Part shown: one piece after another, positions 26,794 through 35,636 of the stretch
Numbering within the stretch: position 1 is the first letter of the stretch
Layout: every line of letters begins with the position of its first letter
Source: Halorarius halobius
Lineage (GTDB): Archaea; Halobacteriota; Halobacteria; Halobacteriales; Haloarculaceae
Length of the DNA stretch: 64,000 nucleotides
Direction of reading: 5' to 3'
Assembly: GCF_024298865.1 (NCBI RefSeq)
Contig: NZ_CP101161.1
Location: 2,873,227 to 2,937,226 of the forward strand
Made by a program: the position numbers and the translations under genes
The notes under the pieces: model-generated
Database searches by the model: none
The model's input: the letters and a program-made list of their open reading frames with translations, nothing else
What the model was told of the DNA's origin: nothing

Positions 26794-27861
26794 ATGCAAC
26801 CACGGGACCTCTCCGCCCACGTCCCCTACGAGGCAGGGCGGGGTATCGAGGAGGTGGCCCGCGAACTCGGGTTCGACCCCGAGGACCTGGTCAAACTCTC
26901 CTCGAACGAGAACGCGTGGGGGCCGTCGCCGGAGGCGGTCGTCGCGCTCCGGGAGGCCGCCGGGACGGTCCACACCTACCCGAAGGCCGCCCACACGGAC
27001 CTGACGGAGGCGCTGGCCGACGAGTGGGACGTCGCGCCCGCGCAGGTGTGGCTGGCCAACGGCGGCGACGGCGCGCTCGACTATCTCGCGCGGGCGACGC
27101 TCGACCCGGGCGACGAGGTGCTCGTCTCCGACCCCGGGTTCGCCTACTACGCGATGTCGGCCCGATATCACCACGGCCGCGTGAACGAGTACCCCCTGCG
27201 GAAGGCCGACGACTTCGAGCAGACGGCCGAAACGGTACTCGACCACTACGACGGCGAGCGGGTCGTCTACGTCACGTCGCCGCACAACCCCACCGGCTCG
27301 GAGATGCCGCTCGACGAGGTGGAGACGCTCGCCGACCGCACCGACGAGGAGACGCTCGTCGTCGTCGACGAGGCGTACGGCGAGTTCTCGGCGTCGCCGT
27401 CGGCGGTCCGGCTGGTCCGCGAGCGCGACGACGTGGCCGTGTTGCGGACGTTCTCGAAGGCGTACGGACTCGCGGGCGTCCGCCTCGGCTACGCGCTCGT
27501 CCCCGAGCCATGGGCCGACGCGTACGCCCGCGTCAACACGCCGTTCGCGGCGAGCGAACTCGCCTGCCGGGCCGGTCTCGCGGCGCTGGGCGACGAGGCC
27601 CACGTCGAGCAGGCCGTCGAGGGCGTGCGGTGGGCCCGCGAGCACCTCCGGTCGGAACTCGACTGCCCGACGTGGCCCTCCCAGGGGAACTTCGTGCTTG
27701 CGGAGGTGGGCGACGCGACCCGGACGTTCGAGGCCGCCAAAGGGCGGGGCGTCATCGTCCGCGACACCTCGTCGTTCGGTCTCCCCGAGTGCGTGCGCGT
27801 CACCTGCGGCACCGAGGAGCAGACGAAACGCGCCGTCGAGGTGCTGAACGAGGTAGCATGA
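26794..27861 (+). CDS. hisC: Histidinol-phosphate aminotransferase
   Basis: This 355-residue fold-type I PLP enzyme of histidine synthesis has KLSSNENAWGPSPEAV near residue 34, TSPHNPTGSEMP, VVVDEAYGEFS and the PLP lysine in RTFSKAYGLAGVRLGY near residue 220. In the family it transaminates imidazole-acetol phosphate. It overlaps the next gene (ATGA) and leads a three-gene operon. Confidence 0.92.
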   Translation: MQPRDLSAHVPYEAGRGIEEVARELGFDPEDLVKLSSNENAWGPSPEAVVALREAAGTVHTYPKAAHTDLTEALADEWDVAPAQVWLANGGDGALDYLARATLDPGDEVLVSDPGFAYYAMSARYHHGRVNEYPLRKADDFEQTAETVLDHYDGERVVYVTSPHNPTGSEMPLDEVETLADRTDEETLVVVDEAYGEFSASPSAVRLVRERDDVAVLRTFSKAYGLAGVRLGYALVPEPWADAYARVNTPFAASELACRAGLAALGDEAHVEQAVEGVRWAREHLRSELDCPTWPSQGNFVLAEVGDATRTFEAAKGRGVIVRDTSSFGLPECVRVTCGTEEQTKRAVEVLNEVA

Positions 27862-28364
27862 GGGTCGCCGTCACCGGGACGCCCGGCACGGGCAAGACCA
27901 CCGCGGTCGAGCGGGTCGACACCGGCCTCCAGGTGGTCCACCTGAACGACGTCGTCCGCGAGCAGGGGTTCGACACCGGCATCGACGACGAGCGGGGGTC
28001 GGTCGTCGCGGACATGGAAGCGCTGACCGACTGGCTCGCTGACCGCGAGGACGTGCTCGTGGAGTCGCATCTCGCCCACCAGTTCCCGATGGACCGGGTT
28101 GTGGTCCTCCGGTGTCATCCCGACGAACTGGAGCGGCGCCTCACGGAGCGGGGCGAGACGGACGCGAAAGCCCGCGAGAACGCGGAGGCGGAGGCGCTGG
28201 ACGTGGTGCTGTCGGAGGCCGTCGAGCGCCACGGCCTCGACAGCGTCTACGAGATAGACACGACCGACCTGACGCCCGACGAGACGGCGGCCGAAATCGA
28301 GGCCGTCGTCGCGGGCGAGCGCGACCCCTCCGCGGGCGAAGTCCAGTTCATCGACTACCTATGA
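27858..28364 (+). CDS. Adenylate kinase-family protein (AK6-like)
   Basis: The protein has 168 residues. The P-loop is VTGTPGTGKTTAVERV. HLNDVVREQGF, VESHLAHQF and RCHPDELERRL follow the Fap7/AK6 pattern. In archaea and eukaryotes this group links NMP-kinase activity to 18S/16S rRNA maturation. It is coupled to hisC and the CDP-alcohol transferase by ATGA overlaps. Confidence 0.88.
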   Translation: MRVAVTGTPGTGKTTAVERVDTGLQVVHLNDVVREQGFDTGIDDERGSVVADMEALTDWLADREDVLVESHLAHQFPMDRVVVLRCHPDELERRLTERGETDAKARENAEAEALDVVLSEAVERHGLDSVYEIDTTDLTPDETAAEIEAVVAGERDPSAGEVQFIDYL

Positions 28365-28969
28365 CGCTCGACCAGTACCGCTCCGTCGCGGACCGCGCGC
28401 TCGACCCGCTCGTGCGGGCGGCCGTCCGCGTCGGCCTGACCCCGGACGCCATCTCGGTCGTCGCGTTCGGCACCGCCGCCGCCGCGGGCGTCACCTACTA
28501 CTACGCGGTGCCCGGCGGCCTGCTGTACCTGCTCGGTGCCGTCCTCGTGTTCTGCAACGGCGTGCTCGACGTGCTCGACGGGATGGTCGCGCGCCGGACA
28601 GACACCGCTTCGAAGGCGGGCGACTTGCTCGACCACGTGCTCGACCGCTACGCCGACATCGTCGTCATCGCGGGGCTGGCCGCGGGCGTCGGCCGGTACG
28701 CGCTGGGGCTGGCGGCCGTGACGGGCGTGCTGATGACCTCGTATCTCGGCACGCAGGCCCAGGCGGTCGGCCTCGACCGGGTGTACGGCGGGCTGGTCGG
28801 CCGTGCCGACCGCCTCGCGCTCATCGGCCTCGTCACCGCGGCGGCCGCGTTCACTACCATCTCGGTTCAGGGGCTCTCGCTCGTGGCGCTGTTGCTCGTG
28901 TTCTTCGCTATTGTGGGGCATCTGACCGCACTCCAGCGGTTCTACTACTCGATGCGCGCGCTGGAGTAG
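28361..28969 (+). CDS. CDP-alcohol phosphatidyltransferase (archaetidyl-lipid synthase)
   Basis: This 202-residue integral membrane enzyme has the DGx2ARx7-8Gx3Dx3D catalytic motif in DVLDGMVARRTDTASKAGDL, with the second Asp pair in LDHVLDRYADI. Several membrane helices are predicted. It probably transfers an archaetidyl group to inositol phosphate or glycerol phosphate for polar ether-lipid synthesis; the acceptor is not resolvable. Confidence 0.87.
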   Translation: MTLDQYRSVADRALDPLVRAAVRVGLTPDAISVVAFGTAAAAGVTYYYAVPGGLLYLLGAVLVFCNGVLDVLDGMVARRTDTASKAGDLLDHVLDRYADIVVIAGLAAGVGRYALGLAAVTGVLMTSYLGTQAQAVGLDRVYGGLVGRADRLALIGLVTAAAAFTTISVQGLSLVALLLVFFAIVGHLTALQRFYYSMRALE

Positions 28970-29022
28970 GCGCCGTTCCCCGCCGTCGTGCGTTTTATAC
29001 CCCGCGCTGGCTAACGCCGGGT

Positions 29023-29559
29023 ATGGTCCAGTGCGAGATGTGCGGCACGGACGTCGCCGACCCGAAGACCGTGAAGGTAGAGGGCGCGGAACTCGACGTC
29101 TGTTCCGACTGTGCCGACTTCGGGACCGAGGTACGCGACGAGTCGACGTCGACGACGTCGACGAAGTATTCGACCTCCTCGTCGTCGGGGTCGTCGTCCA
29201 CCTCGTCGAGTTCGTCGTCGGGGTCGTCCTCGTCGTCCGGTGGCTCACAGCGCCGGCGCGACATGTTCGACGAGATGGACGAAATCGCGCAGGACTACGA
29301 CGAGCGCATCCGGAACGCCCGCGAGTCGAAAGGCGTCTCCCAGGAGGACCTCGCGCGGGAGCTGAACGAGAAGGCGAGTCTCATTCGGAAACTGGAGCGG
29401 GGCGACACGCTCCCCTCCGACAAGGTCCAGCGGAAACTCGAGAAGGCGCTGGGCATCTCGCTCACCGAGGGCGCGGCGACGGGCGACGACGAGGAGTACG
29501 AGAGCGACTCCTCGACCGGGTCGTACACGCTCGGCGACGTGGTCAAGCGGAAAGACTGA
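29023..29559 (+). CDS. mbf1: Archaeal multiprotein bridging factor aMBF1
   Basis: The protein has 178 residues: an N-terminal zinc ribbon (CEMCG and CSDCADFG), a serine-rich linker at about residues 40-75 encoded by a TCG/TCC-rich low-complexity stretch, and a Cro/XRE helix-turn-helix (SKGVSQEDLARELNEKASL) near residue 102. In the family it links transcription factors to the basal machinery and binds the small ribosomal subunit. A TTTTATAC box near 28992-28999 is about 27 bases upstream of the ATG. Confidence 0.92.
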   Translation: MVQCEMCGTDVADPKTVKVEGAELDVCSDCADFGTEVRDESTSTTSTKYSTSSSSGSSSTSSSSSSGSSSSSGGSQRRRDMFDEMDEIAQDYDERIRNARESKGVSQEDLARELNEKASLIRKLERGDTLPSDKVQRKLEKALGISLTEGAATGDDEEYESDSSTGSYTLGDVVKRKD

Positions 29560-29657
29560 CCGGCCGCAGGGAGCCGCCTGAAGCGGTCAGGAGCACTCGG
29601 TATGCGTCCCGAACCGTCATAGCAGGGTTTATTCTTAATCAGCTACCTGTCTACCAC

Positions 29658-29834
29658 ATGGAAGAGCGCGTGCCGGAGGCCACCCCTGAAGCGCTGACCG
29701 CGACGCTGGTGCGGTACACCGACGGGCCCGACCAGTTGACCATCCACCCGGAGGACGCGGACGACGTGACGATGATGGGGGCGTGGATAACGGCCGACGC
29801 GGGCGCGTTCGTCGCGCTCGACGAGGTCAGATAG
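29658..29834 (+). CDS. Small conserved haloarchaeal protein
   Basis: The protein has 58 residues, acidic, starting MEERVPEATPEALTATLVRY and lacking cysteines or membrane segments. It resembles short haloarchaeal DUF proteins; no function is known. A TTTATTC box at 29628-29634 is 27 bases upstream of the ATG, so the start is well supported. The 3' end overlaps the next convergent gene by 8 bases. Confidence 0.65.
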   Translation: MEERVPEATPEALTATLVRYTDGPDQLTIHPEDADDVTMMGAWITADAGAFVALDEVR

Positions 29835-30003
29835 CCTCCGTCTCGGACAGCGGCACGACGTGACGCCCCGGTCCACCCTCCGGAGGGTCGTCCAGCGCCA
29901 CCCCGACCACGGGTTCCCCGCCCTTCACGGTGTACGACGCCTCGACGACGGTTCCCTCGTGCCGCTCGCCGTCGACGGTGACGGCGACCCGGGTGCCCTC
30001 CAT
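29827..30003 (-). CDS. Small beta-rich protein, unknown function
   Basis: The protein has 58 residues with a KOW/SH3-like alternation of strands (VAVTVDGERHEGTVVEASY then VGVALDDPP). ATG 30003 is preferred over an ATG at 30030 because an AGTATGAG box lies 25-30 bases upstream. No family is assigned. Confidence 0.55.
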   Translation of the reverse strand: MEGTRVAVTVDGERHEGTVVEASYTVKGGEPVVGVALDDPPEGGPGRHVVPLSETEAI

Positions 30004-30057
30004 GCGACCCCTTCGGGTCGCCCGTCTCATACTCCCTTCGCCTGTGGCAGGCGTCCG

Positions 30058-30378
30058 TCACTCTCTCGCGCGAAGCGAGTAGAGCAGGACGAGGATGCCC
30101 GCCGCCTCGGAGGCGCGCGAGGCGACGAGCGTGTACTCTATCGCCGGAGCGGTCGCCGCGAAGTAGCGGGCGACGAACGGAACGACGACCATCTCCGCGA
30201 GACTCGGAACCACCGTTATCAACAGCATTCCGACGGCGAGATACAGCATCGGCCTGCTCTCGTTACGCCGGTGGCCCTGGTAGGCGCGAGCGGTGATGAC
30301 TACCCCGAGGACGACGACGAGTAGGCCGAGCGCGAACGCCGCGGCGGCCGGGAGCGGCGTCGGTCGCAACTGCGACAT
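30058..30378 (-). CDS. Membrane protein paired with a winged-helix regulator (DUF7521-like)
   Basis: The protein has 106 residues with three hydrophobic segments (about 10-30, 44-70, 78-102). It starts directly at the stop of the upstream regulator gene. In haloarchaea such ArsR-like regulator and three-helix membrane protein pairs recur, so this may be a membrane-linked transcriptional control unit; the signal is unknown. Confidence 0.65.
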   Translation of the reverse strand: MSQLRPTPLPAAAAFALGLLVVVLGVVITARAYQGHRRNESRPMLYLAVGMLLITVVPSLAEMVVVPFVARYFAATAPAIEYTLVASRASEAAGILVLLYSLRARE

Positions 30379-30716
30379 CACAGCTCCTCCCACATCTCGG
30401 TGAGGCGGTCCGCCGGGTGACCGCTCCGGTCGACGCTGACTGCGAACCCGTCGTCGTCGGCCGTGACGACCAGTCGGTCGAGCCGCGACCGGTAGATGCT
30501 CCGGTGGTGGCCGTCGTCGTCCACCTCGGTCGCCTCCGCGAGGAGACCCAGTTCCTGCAACCGTTCGACCCGTCGGTAGACGGTCGGGCGCGATACGTTC
30601 AGCCGCTCGGCGAGTTGGGGTGCGGACATGGCTGTCGAGTTGGTTGCCCGGAGGATGCCGCGGGCGTACTCGTCGTCGAGGAGGGCGAAAAGCTCCGCCG
30701 GAGGGACCTCGGGCAC
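30378..30716 (-). CDS. ArsR-type winged-helix regulator
   Basis: The protein has 112 residues from GTG 30716. The helix-turn-helix is SAPQLAERLNVSRPTVYRRV followed by LGLLAEATEVDDDG as the wing. An upstream ATG at 30743 would add nine residues, but it lies inside the TTTATG box at 30741-30747. That box is about 28 bases from GTG 30716, so the shorter leaderless form is preferred. It shares one base with the following membrane-protein gene. Confidence 0.75.
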   Translation of the reverse strand: MPEVPPAELFALLDDEYARGILRATNSTAMSAPQLAERLNVSRPTVYRRVERLQELGLLAEATEVDDDGHHRSIYRSRLDRLVVTADDDGFAVSVDRSGHPADRLTEMWEEL

Positions 30717-30928
30717 GCACGGACCGACCGCGCCGACCCACATAAATCGGGGCGCGGTGTTTCCGGGCCTGAAACACTGCCTGCGACACTATACCGGTCG
30801 CGGACGGTGTTGGTCACGCGGGGCCGGTCCCACGCTGACGCCAGCCCTCCACCACTCTGGCGGGCGTCGAAACCGGCGAGCGCCGCGAGAACGGACAGCT
30901 ATTTGCCCCGCCCCGCGCGTCTCCCGGT

Positions 30929-31573
30929 ATGTTCGTCCTCGTCAATCTGAAGGCGTACCCGTGTGACCCCGTCGCCGTCGCGTCCGCCGCGGCGGATGTG
31001 GCGGACGACTCGGGCGTCCGGGTGGCCGTCGCACCCCAGGCCGCCCACCTCGGTACGGTCGCGGACACGGGCGTCGAGACGTTCGCACAGCACGTCTCCC
31101 CCGTCGAACACGGGAGCCACACCGGGTCGACGCTCGCGGAGGCGGCCGCCGACGCGGGCGCGACCGGAACCCTGCTCAACCACTCGGAGCGTCGGCTGAA
31201 ACTTGCGGACATCGACGCTTCCTTGCGGGTCGCAGAGCGTGCCGGCCTCGAAACCGTCGCCTGTGCGAACAACCCCGAGCAGATAGCCGCCGTCACGGCG
31301 CTGGGACCGGACGCCGTCGCGGTCGAACCGCCCGAACTCATCGGCACCGGAACCCCCGTCTCGCAGGCCGACCCCGACGTGGTGGAGGACGCCGTCGCGG
31401 CCGCCGCGAGCGTGGACGACGACGTCGACGTCTACTGTGGCGCCGGCATCTCGACGGGCGAAGACGTGCTCGCCGCTCGCGAACTCGGGTCGACGGGCGT
31501 TCTGTTGGCGTCGGGCGTGGCGAAGGCCGACGACCCCCGGGCGGCGCTGGAGGACCTCGTGAGCGGTCTTTAG
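30929..31573 (+). CDS. tpiA: Triosephosphate isomerase (archaeal type)
   Basis: The protein has 214 residues, the short archaeal form. Active-site Lys is in VNLKAYP near residue 8, His in LLNHSERR near residue 87, and Glu in [10 protein letters not shown] near residue 132. The phosphate loop is [11 protein letters not shown]. It interconverts DHAP and glyceraldehyde 3-phosphate. Its stop overlaps a small convergent membrane gene by 4 bases. Confidence 0.93.
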   Translation: MFVLVNLKAYPCDPVAVASAAADVADDSGVRVAVAPQAAHLGTVADTGVETFAQHVSPVEHGSHTGSTLAEAAADAGATGTLLNHSERRLKLADIDASLRVAERAGLETVACANNPEQIAAVTALGPDAVAVEPPELIGTGTPVSQADPDVVEDAVAAAASVDDDVDVYCGAGISTGEDVLAARELGSTGVLLASGVAKADDPRAALEDLVSGL

Positions 31574-31731
31574 CTTCCGTACCAGTCCATCCGCCGACCG
31601 CGGAGCACCGCGGCCAGCACGAACCCCAGCACGCCCCCGAGCAACACGCCGTCGAGCGGGTCGAACACCACCGCGGTCACGGTAGCGACCACGAGGATAC
31701 CGAGGACGGTCAGCGCGTCGATACGTTCCAT
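31570..31731 (-). CDS. Very small membrane protein
   Basis: The protein has 53 residues: [20 protein letters not shown], then a second hydrophobic stretch with [12 protein letters not shown] and a basic tail ending DWYGS. Two membrane helices are predicted. A TTTAT box at 31756-31760 (minus strand) is 27 bases upstream of the ATG, supporting expression. The stop overlaps tpiA's stop region on the other strand. Confidence 0.6.
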   Translation of the reverse strand: MERIDALTVLGILVVATVTAVVFDPLDGVLLGGVLGFVLAAVLRGRRMDWYGS

Positions 31732-31778
31732 GTGGTCGGTCGCTCCGCCGCCGTGATAAAACTCGGGCCGACGTCGGC

Positions 31779-33521
31779 TCAGGCTTCCGGCCAGTCCTCG
31801 GCCGTCTCCGGCGGCTTCGCGGGCGGTAGCGACTCCTCGATGGCCTCGACGGTCGCGGCCACGTCCTCGTCGTCGAGTCGGTCGTCGTGGTCCTCGACGA
31901 CGATGTCGCGGATGCGCGTCGTGTAGCCGCCGCGTCCGGCGTGCTCGATGAGTCCCGTGTCGCGCAGGCGCCCGTTGCGCCGGTACGCCTCCGTCCGGGT
32001 GGCGTCCCCGCCAGCGGTGACGTGGGCGTCGACGGGTGATGCCGGGCCGTACTCGTGGTAGTGGGCCAGCATCCCTCGGGCGACGGGGTCGAGTTGCTCT
32101 ATCTTCTCGCGCAGGCGGCCGACCACCGGCCGCTTGCTGTTCGGGACGCCCTCGCCGGGCGCGACGTCCGGTTCCTCGCTTTCCGGCGGGTCGAACGCGC
32201 CGTCCCAGTCGGAGTCGTCCACACCGCCGGAGTGGTCGTCGAACTCCGGTTCGACGTCCCCGACGCCGGCGCCGTCGGCCGCCGTCTCGCTCCCGCCGAC
32301 CATCTCCGCCATCCGGTCGGCGCCGAAGTCCTCGGCGCGGGGCGCGCCCGCGGCGTGGGGGTCGTCGGCCGTCTCGGTCCGTGTCGTCGACGCGTCCGCG
32401 TCGTCGGCCGGGTCAGGTGCGTCTCCGGGGTCGGCCACTTCGTCGAGTTCCGCCTGGTAGCCGGTGACGTCCTCGCGGAACGCCCTACCCGTCGCGTGGG
32501 CCATCATCGCCCGCGAGAACTGCTCGGCCATCTGCGAGAGGTCGCGCGCCTCCTCCAGTTCGGCCTCGAGTTCCTCGATGCGCTCCTCCTTGTCCTTCAG
32601 TTCGAGTTCGAGTTGCTGGACGCGCGACTCGCGTTGCTGTTCCCGCTCGGTTATCTGTTCGAGTTCGCTCATCAAATCCGAGGAGACGGATTTGAGTTCG
32701 GGCCGCTCGAAGTCGTCCAGCCCGGGGGTCGCACCCGCGTCGAACGTCTGTTTCCGCTCCATCTGGACCTGCCGGAGCGACTCGTCCCAGTCGCTCATCA
32801 GGAAACACTCGCCGTCGCCCAGGTCCTCGATGTCGGACTCGTACTCCGAGCCGAGGATGCGTCCCGCGACCTTCGTGTCGTTCGACCACGTGAGCCGGTG
32901 CCAGACGAGCCAGTCGCACTGCGTGATGAAGTCCTTCTTCACGTCCGCGGGCCGCTGGCTGATACCGACGATGCCGAGCCCGTGTTTGCGGCCGCGCTTG
33001 CCCACTTTGACGAGCATCCGGCCGCACTCGTCCATCCCGGCGCTCTCGGGGATGAACTCGTGGCACTCCTCGACGAGCATCAGGAACGGCTGTTTCAGCT
33101 TCTTCTCCTTGGCGAACAGCTGTTTCGCCACCTCCTTCAGCAGTTCGCGGGCGTCCCGCTCGTCGATGAACGACGAGACGTCGAGGATGATGGGCACGCC
33201 CTGTTCGAGCGCGAGGCTCGCCAGTTTCTCGGCGTGTTCGACCGAGACCTGCAGGTCGCACTCCTCGTCGCCGCCGACGTGGAGTATCTCGTACTCCTCC
33301 TTGAGGCCGTAGTACTCGCCGTCGATGTCGACGGCCATCAGTCCGTACCCCTCGTCGAGCAGTTTCTCCGCGACCACGCTCGCGGTGTTCGATTTCCCCG
33401 ACCCGGATTTGCCGGTGATGAACCCGCGGCCGGTCAGCAGGTCGACGATGGGCAACTCCACCTCCCGGCCTGCGTCCGCGCCGTCGCTCACTTCCCCGAC
33501 GGTGATAGTCTCCTCTCCCAT
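31779..33521 (-). CDS. HerA-like ATPase with long coiled coil (DUF87)
   Basis: This 580-residue protein has Walker A GKSGSGKSNTASV near residue 37, Walker B-like LMLVEECHEF near residue 148 and GISQRPADV as the sensor motif. A coiled coil follows at about residues 280-340, then an acidic low-complexity region, and a C-terminal winged-helix-like part (YRRNGRLRDTGLIEHAGRGG). The HerA/FtsK superfamily translocates DNA, and chromosomal haloarchaeal copies are often single genes. It is unrelated in detail to the divergent ATPase of the mobile element. Confidence 0.85.
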   Translation of the reverse strand: MGEETITVGEVSDGADAGREVELPIVDLLTGRGFITGKSGSGKSNTASVVAEKLLDEGYGLMAVDIDGEYYGLKEEYEILHVGGDEECDLQVSVEHAEKLASLALEQGVPIILDVSSFIDERDARELLKEVAKQLFAKEKKLKQPFLMLVEECHEFIPESAGMDECGRMLVKVGKRGRKHGLGIVGISQRPADVKKDFITQCDWLVWHRLTWSNDTKVAGRILGSEYESDIEDLGDGECFLMSDWDESLRQVQMERKQTFDAGATPGLDDFERPELKSVSSDLMSELEQITEREQQRESRVQQLELELKDKEERIEELEAELEEARDLSQMAEQFSRAMMAHATGRAFREDVTGYQAELDEVADPGDAPDPADDADASTTRTETADDPHAAGAPRAEDFGADRMAEMVGGSETAADGAGVGDVEPEFDDHSGGVDDSDWDGAFDPPESEEPDVAPGEGVPNSKRPVVGRLREKIEQLDPVARGMLAHYHEYGPASPVDAHVTAGGDATRTEAYRRNGRLRDTGLIEHAGRGGYTTRIRDIVVEDHDDRLDDEDVAATVEAIEESLPPAKPPETAEDWPEA

Positions 33522-33578
33522 TTGCCCGACACCACCGCCCCGGACCCGATAAATCCGCGTCAGACGGGCGTCACACGG

Positions 33579-33854
33579 TCAGTCCGCGCGGACGACGAAG
33601 TGGTCGTCGTCCTGCTCGACGAGGACGGCCCGCTCGCGCATCTTGACGATGTACCCCGTCGGCTGGCGTTCGAGTTCGTGGTCGGCGTCGACGCGCACGA
33701 GGTTGCCGATGACCTGCGCGCTCGGCGGCTTCTGGGCCGCGCCGCAGTCGTAGATGGTGAGGAACTCCCCGCCGTCCTCGGTCTCGTAGACGATGAGGTG
33801 GGCGTGTTGCGGGAGCCGCCACCGGCCGTCGCCGGCGGACGGGAGTTTGTTCAT
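33579..33854 (-). CDS. Hypothetical protein, 91 residues
   Basis: This soluble, mixed alpha/beta protein starts MNKLPSAGDGRWRLPQHAHL, with one Cys in TIYDCGAA and a closing strand DDHFVVRAD. No recognised domain was found. It sits between the HerA-like ATPase and a membrane protein, all on the minus strand, with small gaps. Confidence 0.65.
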   Translation of the reverse strand: MNKLPSAGDGRWRLPQHAHLIVYETEDGGEFLTIYDCGAAQKPPSAQVIGNLVRVDADHELERQPTGYIVKMRERAVLVEQDDDHFVVRAD

Positions 33855-33896
33855 GCTCGACGTGGACGCTCCCGCGAGAAAGGCGCTGTGGTCGCG

Positions 33897-34307
33897 TCAG
33901 CGGCGCACGTCGCGTCGCGCCCCGTCGACGATGAGCGTCATGCCGACCAGCGCCACCGCGATTGGGCCGTACGTCCCCTCGCTGTAGTAGTCGAAGACGG
34001 TGAAGCGGTCGAACACGTGGAACGTCCCGTTCTTCTTGACCACCGTCGGCGGCACCGGCTCCTCCGTCTCGAAGTAGAGCGTCTCCCCGTCGAGTGCGCT
34101 GTCGACGGACTGCCGCTCCTCGGGCGAGAGCGTGTCGTAGTAGACCACGTTCCCCTCGTTTTGCGGGAAAGCGTCTTCCGCGCAGTCGTAGCTGTACTTC
34201 CAGTCCTGGTCGTGGAGCGCGAGGAACCCCCCGGCGCCCGCGAACATGACGCAGGCACCGACGAACACCATCGCGAAGTAGAGGCTCGAACGGTCGAAGG
34301 GGGACAT
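33897..34307 (-). CDS. Membrane protein with two helices and exposed loop
   Basis: The protein has 136 residues. Helix one is near residues 8-30 (SSLYFAMVFVGACVMFAGAG). A loop of about 75 residues outside the membrane contains EERQSVDSALDG and TFHVFDRF, and helix two is near 112-128. The family is not recognised with certainty; it resembles haloarchaeal DUF7979-like proteins from memory. Confidence 0.6.
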   Translation of the reverse strand: MSPFDRSSLYFAMVFVGACVMFAGAGGFLALHDQDWKYSYDCAEDAFPQNEGNVVYYDTLSPEERQSVDSALDGETLYFETEEPVPPTVVKKNGTFHVFDRFTVFDYYSEGTYGPIAVALVGMTLIVDGARRDVRR

Positions 34308-34339
34308 ATCCTCCCGGAGACGACCGGCCTACAAGTGTC

Positions 34340-35581
34340 TTATCCGTGCGAGAAATCCCCAAGCGAGGTCTGTCCCCGGCGTTGCCGGTCCTCGCCGCCG
34401 TCACCCGACCGCTCCCAACCGTCGAGCGAGGCCTGGTCCGCATCCGAGAAGTCGAGATTCGACACGCGCACGCCGAGTTTCCGCACCCGGTCGCCGGAGA
34501 ACTCCCCCAGCAGGTCCAGCGCGACCGACTCGACCAACTCGGGGTCGTCGACCGGACCGGAAAGCGACTCCGCCCGCGTGTTGACGTCGAACGGCGGCGT
34601 CACCACCTTGATGCCGATGGTCTTGTAGAGCGCGTCCTTCGAGCGGGCGCGGGCGGCCACCTCCTCCGCCAGCGACCGGACCAGTTGTCGCTTGCGAGCG
34701 GTGTCGGCGGTCGGCTCCAGCGACGACTCCGAGGAGAGCGACTTCGGCTTGCCGACTGGGGTCACCTCCCTGTCGTCGCGGCCCCGCGCGTGGTCGTGAA
34801 CCTCGCGGCCCCGCGACCCGAACGCCTCGGCCAGGGCGTCGGGGTCGGCGGCCGCCAACTCGCCGGCCGTCTCGACGTCCATCTCTCCGAGCGTCTCCGC
34901 GGTGACGGGGCCGACGCCGTGCAACTCCTCGACGGACAGCGGCGCGAGGAACTCCCGAACCTCGTCGGGCCGGACGACGACGAGGCCGTCCGGCTTGTCG
35001 TGGTCGGAGGCGACCTTCGCCGTGCTCATGTTGGGTGCGACGCCGACGCTGGCAGTCACGCCGGCGGCCGACGCGATACGCTGTTTCACCCGGCGGGCGA
35101 ACGCCGCCGGGTCGTCCCACCCGACGCCCGACACGTCGAGATACGCCTCGTCGATGGACACCTCCCGGACCACGCCGTCCTCGCCGTCCGGTCCCCGCCC
35201 CTCGACGGCCGCGTGGAGCACCTCGCTCGCGTCGTCGCTGACCGACTCGTAGTAGCTCATGTCGACCGGCCGGTAGAACCCCGCCTCGTCGACCGACAGG
35301 TCGTCGTCGCGGGCGGCGTCGACCTTCCGGGGGAGGCGGTCGAGCGCCTGCGTGATGGGCATCGCGCTGTCGACGCCGTACTCGCGGGCCTCGTAGGAGG
35401 CGGTGGCGACCGCGCCGATGGAGTCGCCGGGTTCGTACCCCATGCCGACGACGACCGGTTCCCCCCGGAGTGCGGGTTCCCGCAGGCGCTCGCAGGCGGC
35501 GTAGAAGCAGTCCATGTCGACGTGGACGACGACGCGCTCCCTGTCCGGTTCCGGGCGTCCGGGCGAGAGCGGTCCCTCCAT
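34340..35581 (-). CDS. dinB: DNA polymerase IV (Y-family)
   Basis: This 413-residue lesion-bypass polymerase has VHVDMDCFYAACE near residue 20 and VSIDEAYLDVSG near residue 128, which supply the metal-binding acids. A helix-hairpin-helix follows (ELHGVGPVTAETLGEM), then the little-finger domain, and a PIP-box-like QTSLGDF at the very C-terminus for binding the sliding clamp. The ATG at 35581 is preferred to an upstream one (35611) because the family begins close to the catalytic strand. Confidence 0.92.
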   Translation of the reverse strand: MEGPLSPGRPEPDRERVVVHVDMDCFYAACERLREPALRGEPVVVGMGYEPGDSIGAVATASYEAREYGVDSAMPITQALDRLPRKVDAARDDDLSVDEAGFYRPVDMSYYESVSDDASEVLHAAVEGRGPDGEDGVVREVSIDEAYLDVSGVGWDDPAAFARRVKQRIASAAGVTASVGVAPNMSTAKVASDHDKPDGLVVVRPDEVREFLAPLSVEELHGVGPVTAETLGEMDVETAGELAAADPDALAEAFGSRGREVHDHARGRDDREVTPVGKPKSLSSESSLEPTADTARKRQLVRSLAEEVAARARSKDALYKTIGIKVVTPPFDVNTRAESLSGPVDDPELVESVALDLLGEFSGDRVRKLGVRVSNLDFSDADQASLDGWERSGDGGEDRQRRGQTSLGDFSHG

Positions 35582-35636
35582 GGTGGCGGCTCGGAGCGCC
35601 ACCCGGTTCAACCTTGCCGGAGCGCGGCGGAAGTGG

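Noticed and set aside
26707..27645. Upstream extension of the NuoF-like frame to 807 residues
   Set aside because: The extra N-terminus is the reverse shadow of hisC; the family-like sequence begins at the ATG at 26,706.
32055..34628. 857-residue plus-strand frame opposite the HerA-like ATPase
   Set aside because: It is an antisense shadow of several real genes; the sense strand encodes clear motifs.
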